The translations under genes and the position numbers were made by a program. Below, piece by piece: positions 53,137 through 62,697 of a DNA stretch of 64,000 bases. This DNA is from Actinomyces qiguomingii (lineage in GTDB: Bacteria; Actinomycetota; Actinomycetes; Actinomycetales; Actinomycetaceae). How positions within the stretch are numbered: the first letter of the stretch is position 1; each line of letters begins with the position of its first letter. Where the stretch lies: NCBI RefSeq assembly GCF_004102025.1, contig NZ_CP025228.1, positions 1,550,001 through 1,614,000 on the forward strand, written 5' to 3'. The notes beneath the pieces are model-generated. The model searched no databases. It saw nothing but the letters and a program-made list of their open reading frames with translations, and was not told the origin of the DNA.

Positions 53137-55389
53137 TCAGTCTCGCGAAGGCCGCAGGAAGATGGCGCCCATCGGGGGGACCCGCAGCCGCACCGAGGCG
53201 GGACGACCGTTCCAGGGCAGCTCCTCGGCCTCGACATGACCGAGGTTGCCCACGCCGGAACCGCCGTACTCGGGGGCGTCGGTGTTGATGACCTCGTCCC
53301 AGCCGCCGGCGAAGGGCAAGCCCACCCGGTACCCCTCATGCGGGGTGCCGGCGAAGTTGACGATCACCGCCACCAGGTCGGAACGCCCGTCCGGCCCGGT
53401 GCCCTTGCGCAGGTAGGACAGGACGTTGTGGTCGCCGTCGCCCGCCTCGATCCACTCAAAGCCGCGGTGGGAGAAGTCGTCGGACCACAGGGCGGGGGAG
53501 TCCTTGTAGAAGGCGTTCAGGTCGGTCACCAGCCGCAGCAGGCCGGTGTGTCCCGGATCGTCCAGGATCCACCAGTCCAGGGAGTTGTCCGAGTTCCACT
53601 CCGATCCCTGCCCGAACTCCTGGCCCATGAACAGCAGCTGCTTGCCGGGATGCGACCACTGGTAGGCGTACAGGGCGCGCAGGCCGGCCAGTTCCTGCCA
53701 GGCGTCGCCGGGCATCTTGGACAGCAGCGAGCCCTTGCCGTGCACTACCTCGTCGTGGCTCAGTGGCAGGATGAACTGCTCGGAGAAGGCGTACACCAGG
53801 GAGAATGTCAGTTCCCCGTGGTGGTAGCGCCGGTTGATGGGTTCCTCGTCCAGGTAGCGCAGGGTGTCGTTCATCCAACCCATGTTCCACTTCAGGCCGA
53901 AACCCAATCCGCCGTACTCGGTGGGGGCGGTCACGCCCGGCCAGGCGGTGGACTCCTCGGCGATCATGACCGTGCCGGGGTTCTTCCGATAGGCGGTAGC
54001 GGTGGCTTCCTGCAGGAAGCTGATGGCCTCCAGATTCTCCCTACCGCCGAACTGGTTGGGGTGCCACTGGCCCTCCTCGCGGGAGTAGTCCAGGTAGAGC
54101 ATGGAGGCGACGGCGTCCACGCGCAGACCGTCGATGTGGAACTCTCCCAGCCAGTACAGGGCGTTGGCCACCAGGAAGTTGCGCACCTCATTGCGGCCGA
54201 AGTTGAACACGTAGGTGCCCCAGTCGGGGTGTTCGCCGCGCTGAGGGTCCGGGTCCTCATACAGGGCGGTGCCGTCGAAGCGCGCCAGCGCCCATTCGTC
54301 CTTGGGGAAGTGGGCGGGAACCCAGTCAAGGATGACGCCGATGCCGGCCTGGTGGAGCTGGTCCACCAGGTACCTGAAATCATCCGGAGTTCCGAATCTC
54401 GCGGTGGGGGCGTAGTAGCCGGATACCTGGTAGCCCCAGGAGCCGCCGAAGGGGTGTTCGGCCACGGGCATAAACTCCACATGGGTGAAGCCGGCGTCCT
54501 TGACGTAGGGGACCAGCTCATCGGCCAGACCGCGGTACCCCAGACCCTGCCGCCAGGAGCCGATATGCACCTCGTACACGCTCATCGGCCCGGAGTGCGG
54601 GTCGGTGACGGCGCGGCGGGACATCCAGTCCTCGTCGCCCCACTCGTGGAAGCGGTCGGTGACCACGGAGGCGGTGGCGGGCGGGACCTCGGTGGCCCGG
54701 GCCATCGGGTCGGCCTTCTGGTGCCAGGAGCCGTCCTGGAAGCACAGTTCGAACTTGTAGCGGGCACCCACACCCACGCCGGGGATGAATAATTCCCACA
54801 CCCCGGAGGAGCCCAGGGAGCGCATGGCGGAGGCGGTGCCGTCCCAGTAGTTGAAGTCGCCGACCACGCGCACGGCCCGTGCGTTGGGCGCCCATACGGC
54901 GAAGGCGACACCCTCGACGTCCCCCATGGTGCCGGAGTAGTGCTTGATGCGGGCGCCCAGCACCTCCCAAAGCTCCTCATGGCGGCCCTCAGAGATGAGA
55001 TAGGTGTCCATCTCGCCCAGGGTCGGTAGGAACCGATAGGGGTCGTCAACGGTGATGGTCTCCTCCCCGTAGGTCACTTTGATCCGGTAGTCCGGGATCT
55101 CATCCCCGGGAACAACGGCAACCCAAACGCCGTCCTGTTCGTGCCGGGCCGGATAGGAGCCCGTGGGCGTGACGACGACGACTGCGTCGGCGAGGTGGCG
55201 CACCGTGCGGATGGTCACGCCTTCGGCGCCGACATGGGCGCCCAGGACCTCGTGCGGATTGTGATACCGGGCGTAGGCGACATCCGCGAGGACCCAGGGG
55301 TCCACCGGGACGGGCGCGGGGCCGGCGGCATCCGGCGGTGGGGCGTCGTTGGATTCGTGGGTGGGTTCGGGGCTGGTGACGTCGGTCAT
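53137..55389 (-). CDS. glgB: 1,4-alpha-glucan branching enzyme
   Basis: GH13 branching enzyme, 750 aa, that introduces alpha-1,6 branches into linear glucan. An N-terminal CBM48 region (about residues 30-210, including [20 protein letters not shown]) precedes the barrel. The nucleophile is Asp425 in [17 protein letters not shown] and the acid/base Glu478 in MIAEESTAW; the 53-residue spacing equals that of E. coli Glg[17 protein letters not shown] holds the third carboxylate. The ATG at 55389 follows GGGAGAG; an upstream frame start at 55485 is unsupported. Last gene of the glgE - treS - mak - glgB run, which builds alpha-glucan from trehalose or maltose. Confidence 0.96.
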   Translation of the reverse strand: MTDVTSPEPTHESNDAPPPDAAGPAPVPVDPWVLADVAYARYHNPHEVLGAHVGAEGVTIRTVRHLADAVVVVTPTGSYPARHEQDGVWVAVVPGDEIPDYRIKVTYGEETITVDDPYRFLPTLGEMDTYLISEGRHEELWEVLGARIKHYSGTMGDVEGVAFAVWAPNARAVRVVGDFNYWDGTASAMRSLGSSGVWELFIPGVGVGARYKFELCFQDGSWHQKADPMARATEVPPATASVVTDRFHEWGDEDWMSRRAVTDPHSGPMSVYEVHIGSWRQGLGYRGLADELVPYVKDAGFTHVEFMPVAEHPFGGSWGYQVSGYYAPTARFGTPDDFRYLVDQLHQAGIGVILDWVPAHFPKDEWALARFDGTALYEDPDPQRGEHPDWGTYVFNFGRNEVRNFLVANALYWLGEFHIDGLRVDAVASMLYLDYSREEGQWHPNQFGGRENLEAISFLQEATATAYRKNPGTVMIAEESTAWPGVTAPTEYGGLGFGLKWNMGWMNDTLRYLDEEPINRRYHHGELTFSLVYAFSEQFILPLSHDEVVHGKGSLLSKMPGDAWQELAGLRALYAYQWSHPGKQLLFMGQEFGQGSEWNSDNSLDWWILDDPGHTGLLRLVTDLNAFYKDSPALWSDDFSHRGFEWIEAGDGDHNVLSYLRKGTGPDGRSDLVAVIVNFAGTPHEGYRVGLPFAGGWDEVINTDAPEYGGSGVGNLGHVEAEELPWNGRPASVRLRVPPMGAIFLRPSRD

Positions 55390-55499
55390 GTTCTCACTCT
55401 CCCATGCGGTGACCGGCTGAGGGGGGACTTTATACCGGTGCAACCCGGCGTGGAGGACGCATCTCGCGCCTCGCTGACTGCGCACAAGGCGATTGAGCG

Positions 55500-56993
55500 T
55501 CAGGTGGTTAGAATCACCTCCATTCCATGCAGGGGAATCGAGAGCCAGTCGGGGCGGTTGCGGGCCTCGTAGACCGCCTCGTACAGGGCCTTATCTAACT
55601 CGAGGGCGTTGAGCAGCGTTGTCCGCTTACTATCTCGCCCGGGGCCGCCTCCGTTGACGGCTGCTGGACGAGCGGCCCAATAGCCGTCCAGGAAAGCGCC
55701 GCGAACCGCATTCAACCAGTCGGGGTGGGACGCGTGGCCGACCTCGGCGGCGTAGTCGAAGGAACGCAGCATTCCAGCCACGTCCCGCAGGGGCTGGCCC
55801 GGGCGGCTACGCTCGGCCAACGGGCGCAGCGGCTCGCCCTCGAAGTCCAGTACATACCAGCAGCCTTCGTCTACGGCGTTAAGCACCTGCCCCAGGTGGT
55901 AGTCGCCATGCACCCGTGTGGCCGGCTCCAGGCGGTCCAGCGCCGCCAGCTCGGTCAGAACCGTCTCTACGCGTGCGCGCAGAGACGGCAGTCGGATTTC
56001 CAGCTCGGGCACCTCGGCCATCGCCCAGTCGGCTCGCGCGCGCAGTGCCGCGGCCAACTCGGCGGGCACGGGCGGTGGGGTGGTGCCCATGGCTGCGGCC
56101 AGGTGGGCGTGCATCTGGGCGGTGGTCTCGCCCAGGTCGCGCGCCAGGGCGAGGCTCCGCCGGCGCTGTGGCCCGTTCAGGTCATCAGCGCCGGCAAGCG
56201 CGCAGAACAGTTCGAAGCCGTCATCAGCCCGGGGGATGAAGGTGCAGGCCACCGCCGTGTCGGCGGACTGTTCGACGCCGCTGTCCGGGTCGGTCCAGGT
56301 CTGCGTGGTCCAAGCCACCGGGGTGCGTACTCGCTCCCAGCCGTTGCGCGCCAGCGCAACCGACACCTCCACGTCCGGGTTACGTCCCGGCGCGAGCACG
56401 CGAAACAACTTGACGATCAGGTCCCCCGTGGCCGCGTCCGCGTCCCCCGCCGCAGGATTGTCGCCCGGAGCGGGCATGACCACGGAGGTGTTGGACTGCT
56501 CTGCGGTGGTCACCCGCAGCCGGTCGGCGCGCTGCGCAATCGCCGCCGCTCCAGCCTTGCCGAGCGTAGTTCCGGCCGCGAGGGCCGCCTGCGCCCAGGC
56601 ACGCCAGAAGCGCGGGTGATGGGCGCCGTCGACCAGTGCCACCTGTACGGCAGACCGGTCCGCTACGGCGGTATCGGGGTAGGGCAGGATGAAACCCGCA
56701 TTGCCATCGGCCTCGCCGACGGCGGTGAAGTCGGCCAGTGCGGCGGCCGATTCCAGCACCAAAGGCACGTGCATGAGAACTGGCTCCCCCTCCGCGCGGG
56801 GAACCGCTACCAGCAGATCGTGCACGCCGTCGGCCAACTCCCACCGGCGCACGATACTCAAGGGCCCTTGTAAGGGTTCGCCCTTGAGAGGGAACCAACG
56901 GCGCTGTCCCATCCAGGCCTCCAATGCCGGCAGCAGGGCGGCATCATCGGGCCAGGTCGGGGGGCAGGGGACGGCACTGATCGGGCCGCTCAT
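55500..56993 (-). CDS. mak: Maltokinase (Mak/Pep2-like)
   Basis: ATP-dependent kinase of 497 aa that makes maltose-1-phosphate, the donor used by GlgE. It has the aminoglycoside-phosphotransferase-like fold: catalytic loop [11 protein letters not shown] and metal site VLDFEGEP in the C-terminal lobe, with an N-terminal cap domain beginning [15 protein letters not shown]. The ATG at 56993 overlaps the treS stop by ATGA. In some actinobacteria it is fused to TreS; here the two are separate but coupled. 110 bp separate it from glgB. Confidence 0.93.
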   Translation of the reverse strand: MSGPISAVPCPPTWPDDAALLPALEAWMGQRRWFPLKGEPLQGPLSIVRRWELADGVHDLLVAVPRAEGEPVLMHVPLVLESAAALADFTAVGEADGNAGFILPYPDTAVADRSAVQVALVDGAHHPRFWRAWAQAALAAGTTLGKAGAAAIAQRADRLRVTTAEQSNTSVVMPAPGDNPAAGDADAATGDLIVKLFRVLAPGRNPDVEVSVALARNGWERVRTPVAWTTQTWTDPDSGVEQSADTAVACTFIPRADDGFELFCALAGADDLNGPQRRRSLALARDLGETTAQMHAHLAAAMGTTPPPVPAELAAALRARADWAMAEVPELEIRLPSLRARVETVLTELAALDRLEPATRVHGDYHLGQVLNAVDEGCWYVLDFEGEPLRPLAERSRPGQPLRDVAGMLRSFDYAAEVGHASHPDWLNAVRGAFLDGYWAARPAAVNGGGPGRDSKRTTLLNALELDKALYEAVYEARNRPDWLSIPLHGMEVILTT

Positions 56994-58729
56994 AAGCCCT
57001 CCCCGGGGGACACCCTCAGCCACCGGTAACCGTGCGCGGGCAGTGCGGCGGTCAACCGCCCCCGGGCGTCGATGGCGGGCGACGCCGTCGCCGAGTCCGC
57101 GGCCAACACGGTGTGTGTGCTGCAACCGGCTAGCTCGGGTACCTCCACCACTGCCTCGCAGGGACGGTTGGCCAGATTCGCCAGGCACAGCAGCGTCTCG
57201 CCGTCGTTGGTCTCACTGGCGTCGCCACCCGGGGGAGTGTCGGCACGGGTGTGGGCCAGGACGGCGGCGTCGGAGGCCGGGCGCAGGTGAAAGTCCCCAC
57301 GCCCCAGGACGGGATGCTCGCGCCGCACCCGCAGCACGTCCTTTAGGAAGTGCAGCAGCGACTCCGGCTCTTCCAGTGCGTCGGCCACGCAGCGTTCGGC
57401 GTAGTCGACGGCAGAGATCAGCGGCAGGGTCAGCTCGGCCGGATCCGCACAGGCGGAGAAGCCCATATTCGCCGAGTGGTCCCACTGCATGGGGGTGCGC
57501 ACCGCATCGCGATCGGGCAGCCAGATGTTCTCCCCCATGCCGATCTCGTCGCCGTAGTACAGGCAGGGCGAGCCGGGCAGCGACAGCAGCAGCACGTGGG
57601 CCAACTCCAGCTCGGCGCGTGAATCGCCCAACAGGGGGGCCAGGCGCCGGCGAATACCGACATTGGCGCGCATGCGCGCCTGTGGCGCATACCAGTGGTA
57701 CATGCGCTCTCGCTCGGCTTCCGTGACCATTTCCAGGGTCAACTCATCGTGATTGCGCAGGAAGGTGCCCCACTGGCCGTGCGGCGGAATCGGCGGGGTC
57801 GCCTGAAGCACCTCGCGGATTGCCGTGGCCTCACCCTCGCGCAGTGAGGAGAAGATGCGCGGCATGACGGGGAAATGGAAGCACATGGTGCATTCGGGTG
57901 CCTGCGGGGTGCCAAAGTAGGCCACAACGTCCTGCGGCCACTGATTGGCCTCCGCAATGGTGATGGTGCCTGGGAACTCCCGGTCGAGCATTTCCCGCAG
58001 GCCGGCGATCAGGTGATGCGTTCCGGGCAGATTCTCGCAGTTGGTGCCCTCCCGCTCCACCAGGTATGGGATGGCATCCAGGCGGAACCCGTCCACTCCG
58101 GTGCGTGCCCAGAACCGCACCACCTCGTGGACCGCGTCAACCACCTCCGGGTTGTCGTAGTTCAAGTCCGGCTGGTGGGAGAAGAAGCGGTGCCAGTAGT
58201 ACTGGCCACGCAACTCGTCAAAGGCCCAGTTCGAGCGCTCGGTGTCCACGAAGATGATGCGCGCGTCGGCGTAGCTCGAGTCGTCATCCGCCCACACGTA
58301 GAAGTCCCCGTAGGGACCGTCCGGGTCGCGGCGGGAGGCCTGAAACCAGGGGTGGGCGTCGGAGGTGTGGTTCAGCACCATGTCGATGACGACGCGGATG
58401 CCCCGCTCATGTGCTTGCGTCACCAGGGCGCGGAAGTCATCCATCGTCCCGTAGCGGGGGTCTACGCCGGTGTAGTCGGCGATGTCGTAGCCGCCGTCGC
58501 GCATGGGCGACGGGTAGAAGGGCGGGATCCAGATCGCGTCCACCCCCAGCCAGGCCAGGTAGTCCAGCCGCGAGGCCAGTCCGCGGAAGTCGCCGACGCC
58601 ATCGCCATTGGAGTCCGCGAAGGAGCGCAGCAGCGCCTCGTAGAACACCGCGGTGCGGAACCAGTCCGGGTCTGGGCGCAGGCCGGGCCGTGGCTGGGCG
58701 GGGAGGTTGGGAACACCGGGAACGCTCAC
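56990..58729 (-). CDS. treS: Trehalose synthase / maltose glucosylmutase
   Basis: GH13 enzyme of 579 aa that interconverts trehalose and maltose. The N-terminus has WFRTAVFYEALLRSFADSNG, and the catalytic residues lie in GFRLDAIPYLV (nucleophile Asp), TIAEANQWP (acid/base Glu) and FLRNHDELTLEM. The VFYEALLRSF and QPDLNYDNPEV sequences are typical of TreS. The GTG at 58729 has AAGGAG 5 bp upstream; the longer upstream frame is unconserved. It supplies maltose to the maltokinase whose start it overlaps. It lies 52 bp after glgE. Confidence 0.94.
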   Translation of the reverse strand: MSVPGVPNLPAQPRPGLRPDPDWFRTAVFYEALLRSFADSNGDGVGDFRGLASRLDYLAWLGVDAIWIPPFYPSPMRDGGYDIADYTGVDPRYGTMDDFRALVTQAHERGIRVVIDMVLNHTSDAHPWFQASRRDPDGPYGDFYVWADDDSSYADARIIFVDTERSNWAFDELRGQYYWHRFFSHQPDLNYDNPEVVDAVHEVVRFWARTGVDGFRLDAIPYLVEREGTNCENLPGTHHLIAGLREMLDREFPGTITIAEANQWPQDVVAYFGTPQAPECTMCFHFPVMPRIFSSLREGEATAIREVLQATPPIPPHGQWGTFLRNHDELTLEMVTEAERERMYHWYAPQARMRANVGIRRRLAPLLGDSRAELELAHVLLLSLPGSPCLYYGDEIGMGENIWLPDRDAVRTPMQWDHSANMGFSACADPAELTLPLISAVDYAERCVADALEEPESLLHFLKDVLRVRREHPVLGRGDFHLRPASDAAVLAHTRADTPPGGDASETNDGETLLCLANLANRPCEAVVEVPELAGCSTHTVLAADSATASPAIDARGRLTAALPAHGYRWLRVSPGEGL

Positions 58730-58781
58730 TGGGCTCCTTAATACTGATCGTTGATGATTCGGTGCCGGTCGATCGCGGTGG

Positions 58782-60893
58782 TCACAGTGGCTCGACGCTG
58801 AAGACGTGGGCGACGCGTCCCGCAAACGGGTCCAAACGCACATAGTTCTGTCCGGACCAGTCGTAGGTGTCACCGGTCAACTCATCGGTTACCCGCAGCA
58901 CCGGCTGAGAACCATCCACCCAGCCGGGCAGGCCCAGCTGTTCCAGATTCAGATAGATCTCTCCCTCGCGGGCACCATAGGGGTCCAGGTTGACCACCAC
59001 GAGCACAACGTCGTCCTTGCCGGTGGCGCTGTGGGCGGCGTCGACCCGCTTAGAGTAGGCGATCAGCGAATCATCGCTGGTGGCGTGGAACCAGACGTCG
59101 CGCAACTGCTGCAGCGCCGGGTGGGCATGGCGGGCTGCGTTCAGGCGGGTGAGCAGGTCTTCGATGCCATTGACGCGGGCGGCGCCGAAGTCGCGCTGTT
59201 TGAATTCGTACTTCTCGTTGTCGATCTGCTCCTCAAATCCGGGCCGCGGCACGGACTCGGCCAATTCGTAGCCGGAGTAGATGCCCCAGGTGGGCGACAT
59301 GGTGGCGGCCAGCACCGCCCGCAGTTTGAAGGCGGGAACCTTCCCGTTGGTCATGAAGGGGGTGAGGATGTCGTGAGTAGTTGGCCAGAAGGTGGGCCGC
59401 ATGATGTGGGCGGTCTCCTGAGACAACTCCACCAGGTAGTCGGTCAGCTCCTTCTTGGTGTTGCGCCAGGCAAAGTAGGTGTAGGACTGGTGGAAGCCGA
59501 TCTTCGCCAGGGTGCGCATCATGGCGGGACGGGTGAAGGCCTCCGCCAGGAACAGTACCTCCGGGTTGTCCGCGCGCACCTGCCGAATGAGACGCTGCCA
59601 GAAGGGCAGGGGCTTGGTGTGCGGGTTGTCCACACGGAAGATCGTTACCCCGTGGCTGATCCAGGTACGCACCACCTGCAGGATCGCCTGGTAGATGCCC
59701 TCGGGGTCGTTGTCGAAGTTGAGGGGGTAGATATCCTGGTACTTCTTGGGCGGGTTCTCCGCATAAGCAATGGAACCGTCGGCCAGGATCGTGAACCATT
59801 CCGGATGCTCGGACACCCAGGGGTGGTCGGGCGAGCATTGCAGTGCCAGGTCCAGGGCCACCTCCATGCCCAGTTCACGGGCGCGCATCACCAGGGCGTC
59901 GAAGTCCTCGAAGGTGCCCAGCTCGGGATTGATGGCGTCGTGGCCGCCATCTGGCGAGCCGATACCGTAGGGGGATCCGGGATCCTCGGGCTGGGCGTTC
60001 AGCGTGTTGTTGCGGCCTTTGCGGTTAGTGGTGCCGATGGGCGAGATCGGGGTCAGATACAGCACGTCGAAACCCATGGCGGCGATGCGGTCTAGTCGGC
60101 GGGCGGCCGACTGCAGGGTCCCGGTGTGCCAGACGCCATTGTCATCCTTACGGGCGCCCAGCGAACGCGGGAAGATCTCATACCACGAGCCGGACAGGGC
60201 GCGGCGCCGGTCGACCTGCAGGGGGTAGGTGGCCGATGGGGAGACATGGTCGCGCAATGGCAGTCGGTCCAGGACTGCGGTCACTTCCTCGGACAGGCCG
60301 GCGGCCAGACGTTCTGTGGCTGAGGCGGCCTGGTCGCGCAGCGCAACTGCGGCATTCAGCAACACCTCTGCATCGGCCTCCTCACGGCCCTCCACGGAGG
60401 CCGCGCGCTCCAGTACGCGCGCCCCCTCCTCCAGCATGAGGTCGACGTCGACGCCGGCGGGCACCTTCACCCCGGCGTCGTGCGCCCAGGTTCCGTAAGG
60501 GTCCGACCACCCGTCCACGCGGATGCCCCAGTCGCCCGGGGCGTCAGCGGCCAGGTGCGTCTCGTATCGGTCCAGGCCGATGCCGACCTCGTACATGCGG
60601 GCACTGGGGCCATCGCTGCCGTCGGGGCGGACCAACACGGCGGTGGCACCGAAACGGTCGTGCCCCTCCCGGAAAACCGTGGCTCGGATCGGGAAGACCT
60701 CTTCTGGCACCGCCTTGGCGGGCCAGCGGCCGTCCTCGACGACAGGGAATACCTCTGTCACTGGGATGCGGCCGACCGGGGCGTAGGGCGCCGGCCGCGG
60801 AACCTCTGCGGGTGCGGGCGTCGCCGGGTCGGCGGGGGCTACGTGGCTGGTGGGCGTCGTCTTCGCCGTGCGCGGCGTCGTGTTAGGGGTCAC
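58782..60893 (-). CDS. glgE: Alpha-1,4-glucan:maltose-1-phosphate maltosyltransferase
   Basis: GH13 enzyme of 703 aa that extends alpha-glucan by maltose units from maltose-1-phosphate. After a Pro/Thr/Ala-rich 40-residue leader comes a beta-sandwich (VGRIPVTEVFPVVEDGRWPA) and the barrel, with SGSWYEIFPRSLGA, FRVDNPHTKPLPFW (nucleophile Asp), LFLAEAFTRPAMM (acid/base Glu) and WPTTHDILTPFM. These match known GlgE motifs. The GTG at 60893 has no clear ribosome site; TACGCT 7-12 bp upstream could be a -10 for a leaderless message. First gene of the GlgE-pathway operon and 48 bp after trpS. Confidence 0.94.
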   Translation of the reverse strand: MTPNTTPRTAKTTPTSHVAPADPATPAPAEVPRPAPYAPVGRIPVTEVFPVVEDGRWPAKAVPEEVFPIRATVFREGHDRFGATAVLVRPDGSDGPSARMYEVGIGLDRYETHLAADAPGDWGIRVDGWSDPYGTWAHDAGVKVPAGVDVDLMLEEGARVLERAASVEGREEADAEVLLNAAVALRDQAASATERLAAGLSEEVTAVLDRLPLRDHVSPSATYPLQVDRRRALSGSWYEIFPRSLGARKDDNGVWHTGTLQSAARRLDRIAAMGFDVLYLTPISPIGTTNRKGRNNTLNAQPEDPGSPYGIGSPDGGHDAINPELGTFEDFDALVMRARELGMEVALDLALQCSPDHPWVSEHPEWFTILADGSIAYAENPPKKYQDIYPLNFDNDPEGIYQAILQVVRTWISHGVTIFRVDNPHTKPLPFWQRLIRQVRADNPEVLFLAEAFTRPAMMRTLAKIGFHQSYTYFAWRNTKKELTDYLVELSQETAHIMRPTFWPTTHDILTPFMTNGKVPAFKLRAVLAATMSPTWGIYSGYELAESVPRPGFEEQIDNEKYEFKQRDFGAARVNGIEDLLTRLNAARHAHPALQQLRDVWFHATSDDSLIAYSKRVDAAHSATGKDDVVLVVVNLDPYGAREGEIYLNLEQLGLPGWVDGSQPVLRVTDELTGDTYDWSGQNYVRLDPFAGRVAHVFSVEPL

Positions 60894-60941
60894 AGCGCAA
60901 GCGTACCCGTCCGCGAGCGCGCATGTGGCCGCCCCGGCGTC

Positions 60942-62096
60942 TCAGTAGTTCATGTGCATGGCCTCGCGCACCGCGTCGAGGGTCCGCTCGGCCACCGCAT
61001 TGGCCCTGGCGTTGCCATCGGACAACACCTGCAGCAGGTAGTCCTCGTCGGCGGCCAACTCGGCGCGGCGTGCACGAATAGGGGCGAAGAAATCATTTAC
61101 CGCTTCGGTGGTGATCTTTTTGAGCATGCCGGCACCACCGTCGCCGATCCGCTCAGCCAGCTCCTGCGGTTCCCCGGCTCCGCACAGGGATGCCAGTGTG
61201 AGGAGGTTCGCCACCTCCGGGCGGCCCTCGGGATCGTAGGTGATGTGCCGGTCGGAATCGGTCTTGGCCCGCTTGAGCAGTCTGGCGGTCTCATCGGCAC
61301 TCATGCGCAACTCGATCGTGTTGTGGCGCGACTTGCTCATCTTCTCCCCGTCCAGGCCCAGCAGCAGTGGAGCCTGTGACAGCAGCGCCTCCGGACGGCG
61401 GAAGACCGGGTGCTCCTTGACCGCGCGCCCATAGCGCTTGTCGAAGCGCTGGGCGATCATCCGGGCCTGCTCCAGGTGGGGCAGTTGGTCCTTGCCCACC
61501 GGCACCAGGTTCGCCTGGCAGAACAGGATGTCGGCGGCCTGGTGCACCGGGTAGGTGAGCATCAGGCCGGTCATGGCACGCCCGTCGGTGGCCTCCAGCT
61601 CGGCCTTGACCGTCGGATTGCGGTGCAGCTCGGACTCGGTTACCAGGGAGAGGAATGGCAGCATCAGCTGGTTGGCGGCCGGAACGGCCGAGTGGGCGAA
61701 GATCGTAGAGCGCTGTGGGTCCACGCCTACGGCAAGGGCGTCCGCCACTAGCGACAGTACGCGCTCGCGGATCGGGCCTACGCCGTCACGGTCGGTGATC
61801 ACCTGGTAATCGGCTACCAGAATCCAGGTGTCCACACCCCGATCCTGGATGCCCTTCCAGGAGTGCATAGTGCCGAAGTAATGGCCCAGGTGCATGTTCC
61901 CGGTAGGTCGCACGCCCGTGAGCATCCGGTAGCGGGCGGGGTTGACATCCAGATCGGCCTCGATCTCGGCACTACGGGCGAGGGAACGGGTGAGGGAGGC
62001 CACATCGGTGGATCGTGACAGGATATCGCCCGCATCTGCGCCGTTGGCGGCGTCGCCGGCGGAGGGGGAACCTATGGTCACGTCGTGCTGGGTCAT
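60942..62096 (-). CDS. trpS: Tryptophanyl-tRNA synthetase
   Basis: Class Ic aminoacyl-tRNA synthetase of 384 aa that charges tRNA-Trp. The HIGH-type motif reads PTGNMHLGHYFGTM and the KMSKS loop is intact (GEKMSKSRHNTIEL). I prefer the ATG at 62096, with AGGATG upstream; an ATG at 62105 has no room for a ribosome site. A 50-residue N-terminal extension, rich in Asp and Ala, precedes the conserved core. The open frame continuing upstream to 62513 passes through element D and is accidental. Element D begins only 42 bp upstream, so part of the trpS promoter may lie inside it. Confidence 0.95.
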   Translation of the reverse strand: MTQHDVTIGSPSAGDAANGADAGDILSRSTDVASLTRSLARSAEIEADLDVNPARYRMLTGVRPTGNMHLGHYFGTMHSWKGIQDRGVDTWILVADYQVITDRDGVGPIRERVLSLVADALAVGVDPQRSTIFAHSAVPAANQLMLPFLSLVTESELHRNPTVKAELEATDGRAMTGLMLTYPVHQAADILFCQANLVPVGKDQLPHLEQARMIAQRFDKRYGRAVKEHPVFRRPEALLSQAPLLLGLDGEKMSKSRHNTIELRMSADETARLLKRAKTDSDRHITYDPEGRPEVANLLTLASLCGAGEPQELAERIGDGGAGMLKKITTEAVNDFFAPIRARRAELAADEDYLLQVLSDGNARANAVAERTLDAVREAMHMNY

Positions 62097-62137
62097 GGCC
62101 GCCATCCTAAGGGTCGTCTGCCGCCCGACTGGAATCG

Positions 62138-62642
62138 GGTTCTTCCGGTTTGAGGCCGCGTCCGCCGAGTTCGGTCGATATAACCATCGAGTTCGGTTGA
62201 TATAACCATCGAGTTCGGTCGGTGGGGTTGGTGGGTCGGGGGAAGTGTCCAGATTCGGGACAAACGCGCCGGCTAGGTGTGCGGACCTCCTTGGGGTCGT
62301 TGGAATCATGCGGTTGTGGTGGGCGGTATCGGGTGCGGCAAGACTGTTTGTGCCGAATCTGGACACCTTGGCTCTCAGGTGCCGGCCAACCGCCTTGGCG
62401 TGGCGAGCAGGCCCCGCATCTGGTTGCCCACCCGGCCTGCTATCCGAGAGGCGCGGACGTCTTGGCCGATGAACCAGGCGCTTCCCAGCCAGGACGGTTC
62501 CCGACCACGCCAACGCCCTCTACGGCACCTCAACCGTCGACCGCAGGCACACCGGCACCACGCGCACCACCGTCAACCACAGCAAACAAGACAACCGCAC
62601 CAACCCGAACCGGCACCACCACACCCCCAAACCGGAAGAGCA
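62138..62642. mobile_element. Element D: MITE-like element with inverted internal segment
   Basis: Left end GGTTCTTCCGGTTTGAGG; right end, read inward, starts TGCTCTTCCGGTTTGGGGGT. Two 22-bp GAGTTCGG units (62167-62188, 62189-62210) precede the same GGTGGGGTTGGTGGG tract as in A and B. Inverted arms of ~23 nt lie at 62243-62265 and 62346-62369. The segment between them is the reverse complement of the corresponding segment in A and B, while the sequence outside matches them directly. No target duplication is visible. Right of it, GACCGATCTCGG repeats at 62651 and 62673 (22-bp step). Confidence 0.75.
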
Positions 62643-62697
62643 GGCATTTCGACCGATCTCGGCACGCACTTAGACCGATCTCGGTGTGTGAGTGTTA

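Noticed and set aside
62106..62513. N-terminal extension of trpS through element D
   Set aside because: The open frame is accidental in GC-rich repeat sequence; the conserved protein starts near 62096 where a ribosome site is present.
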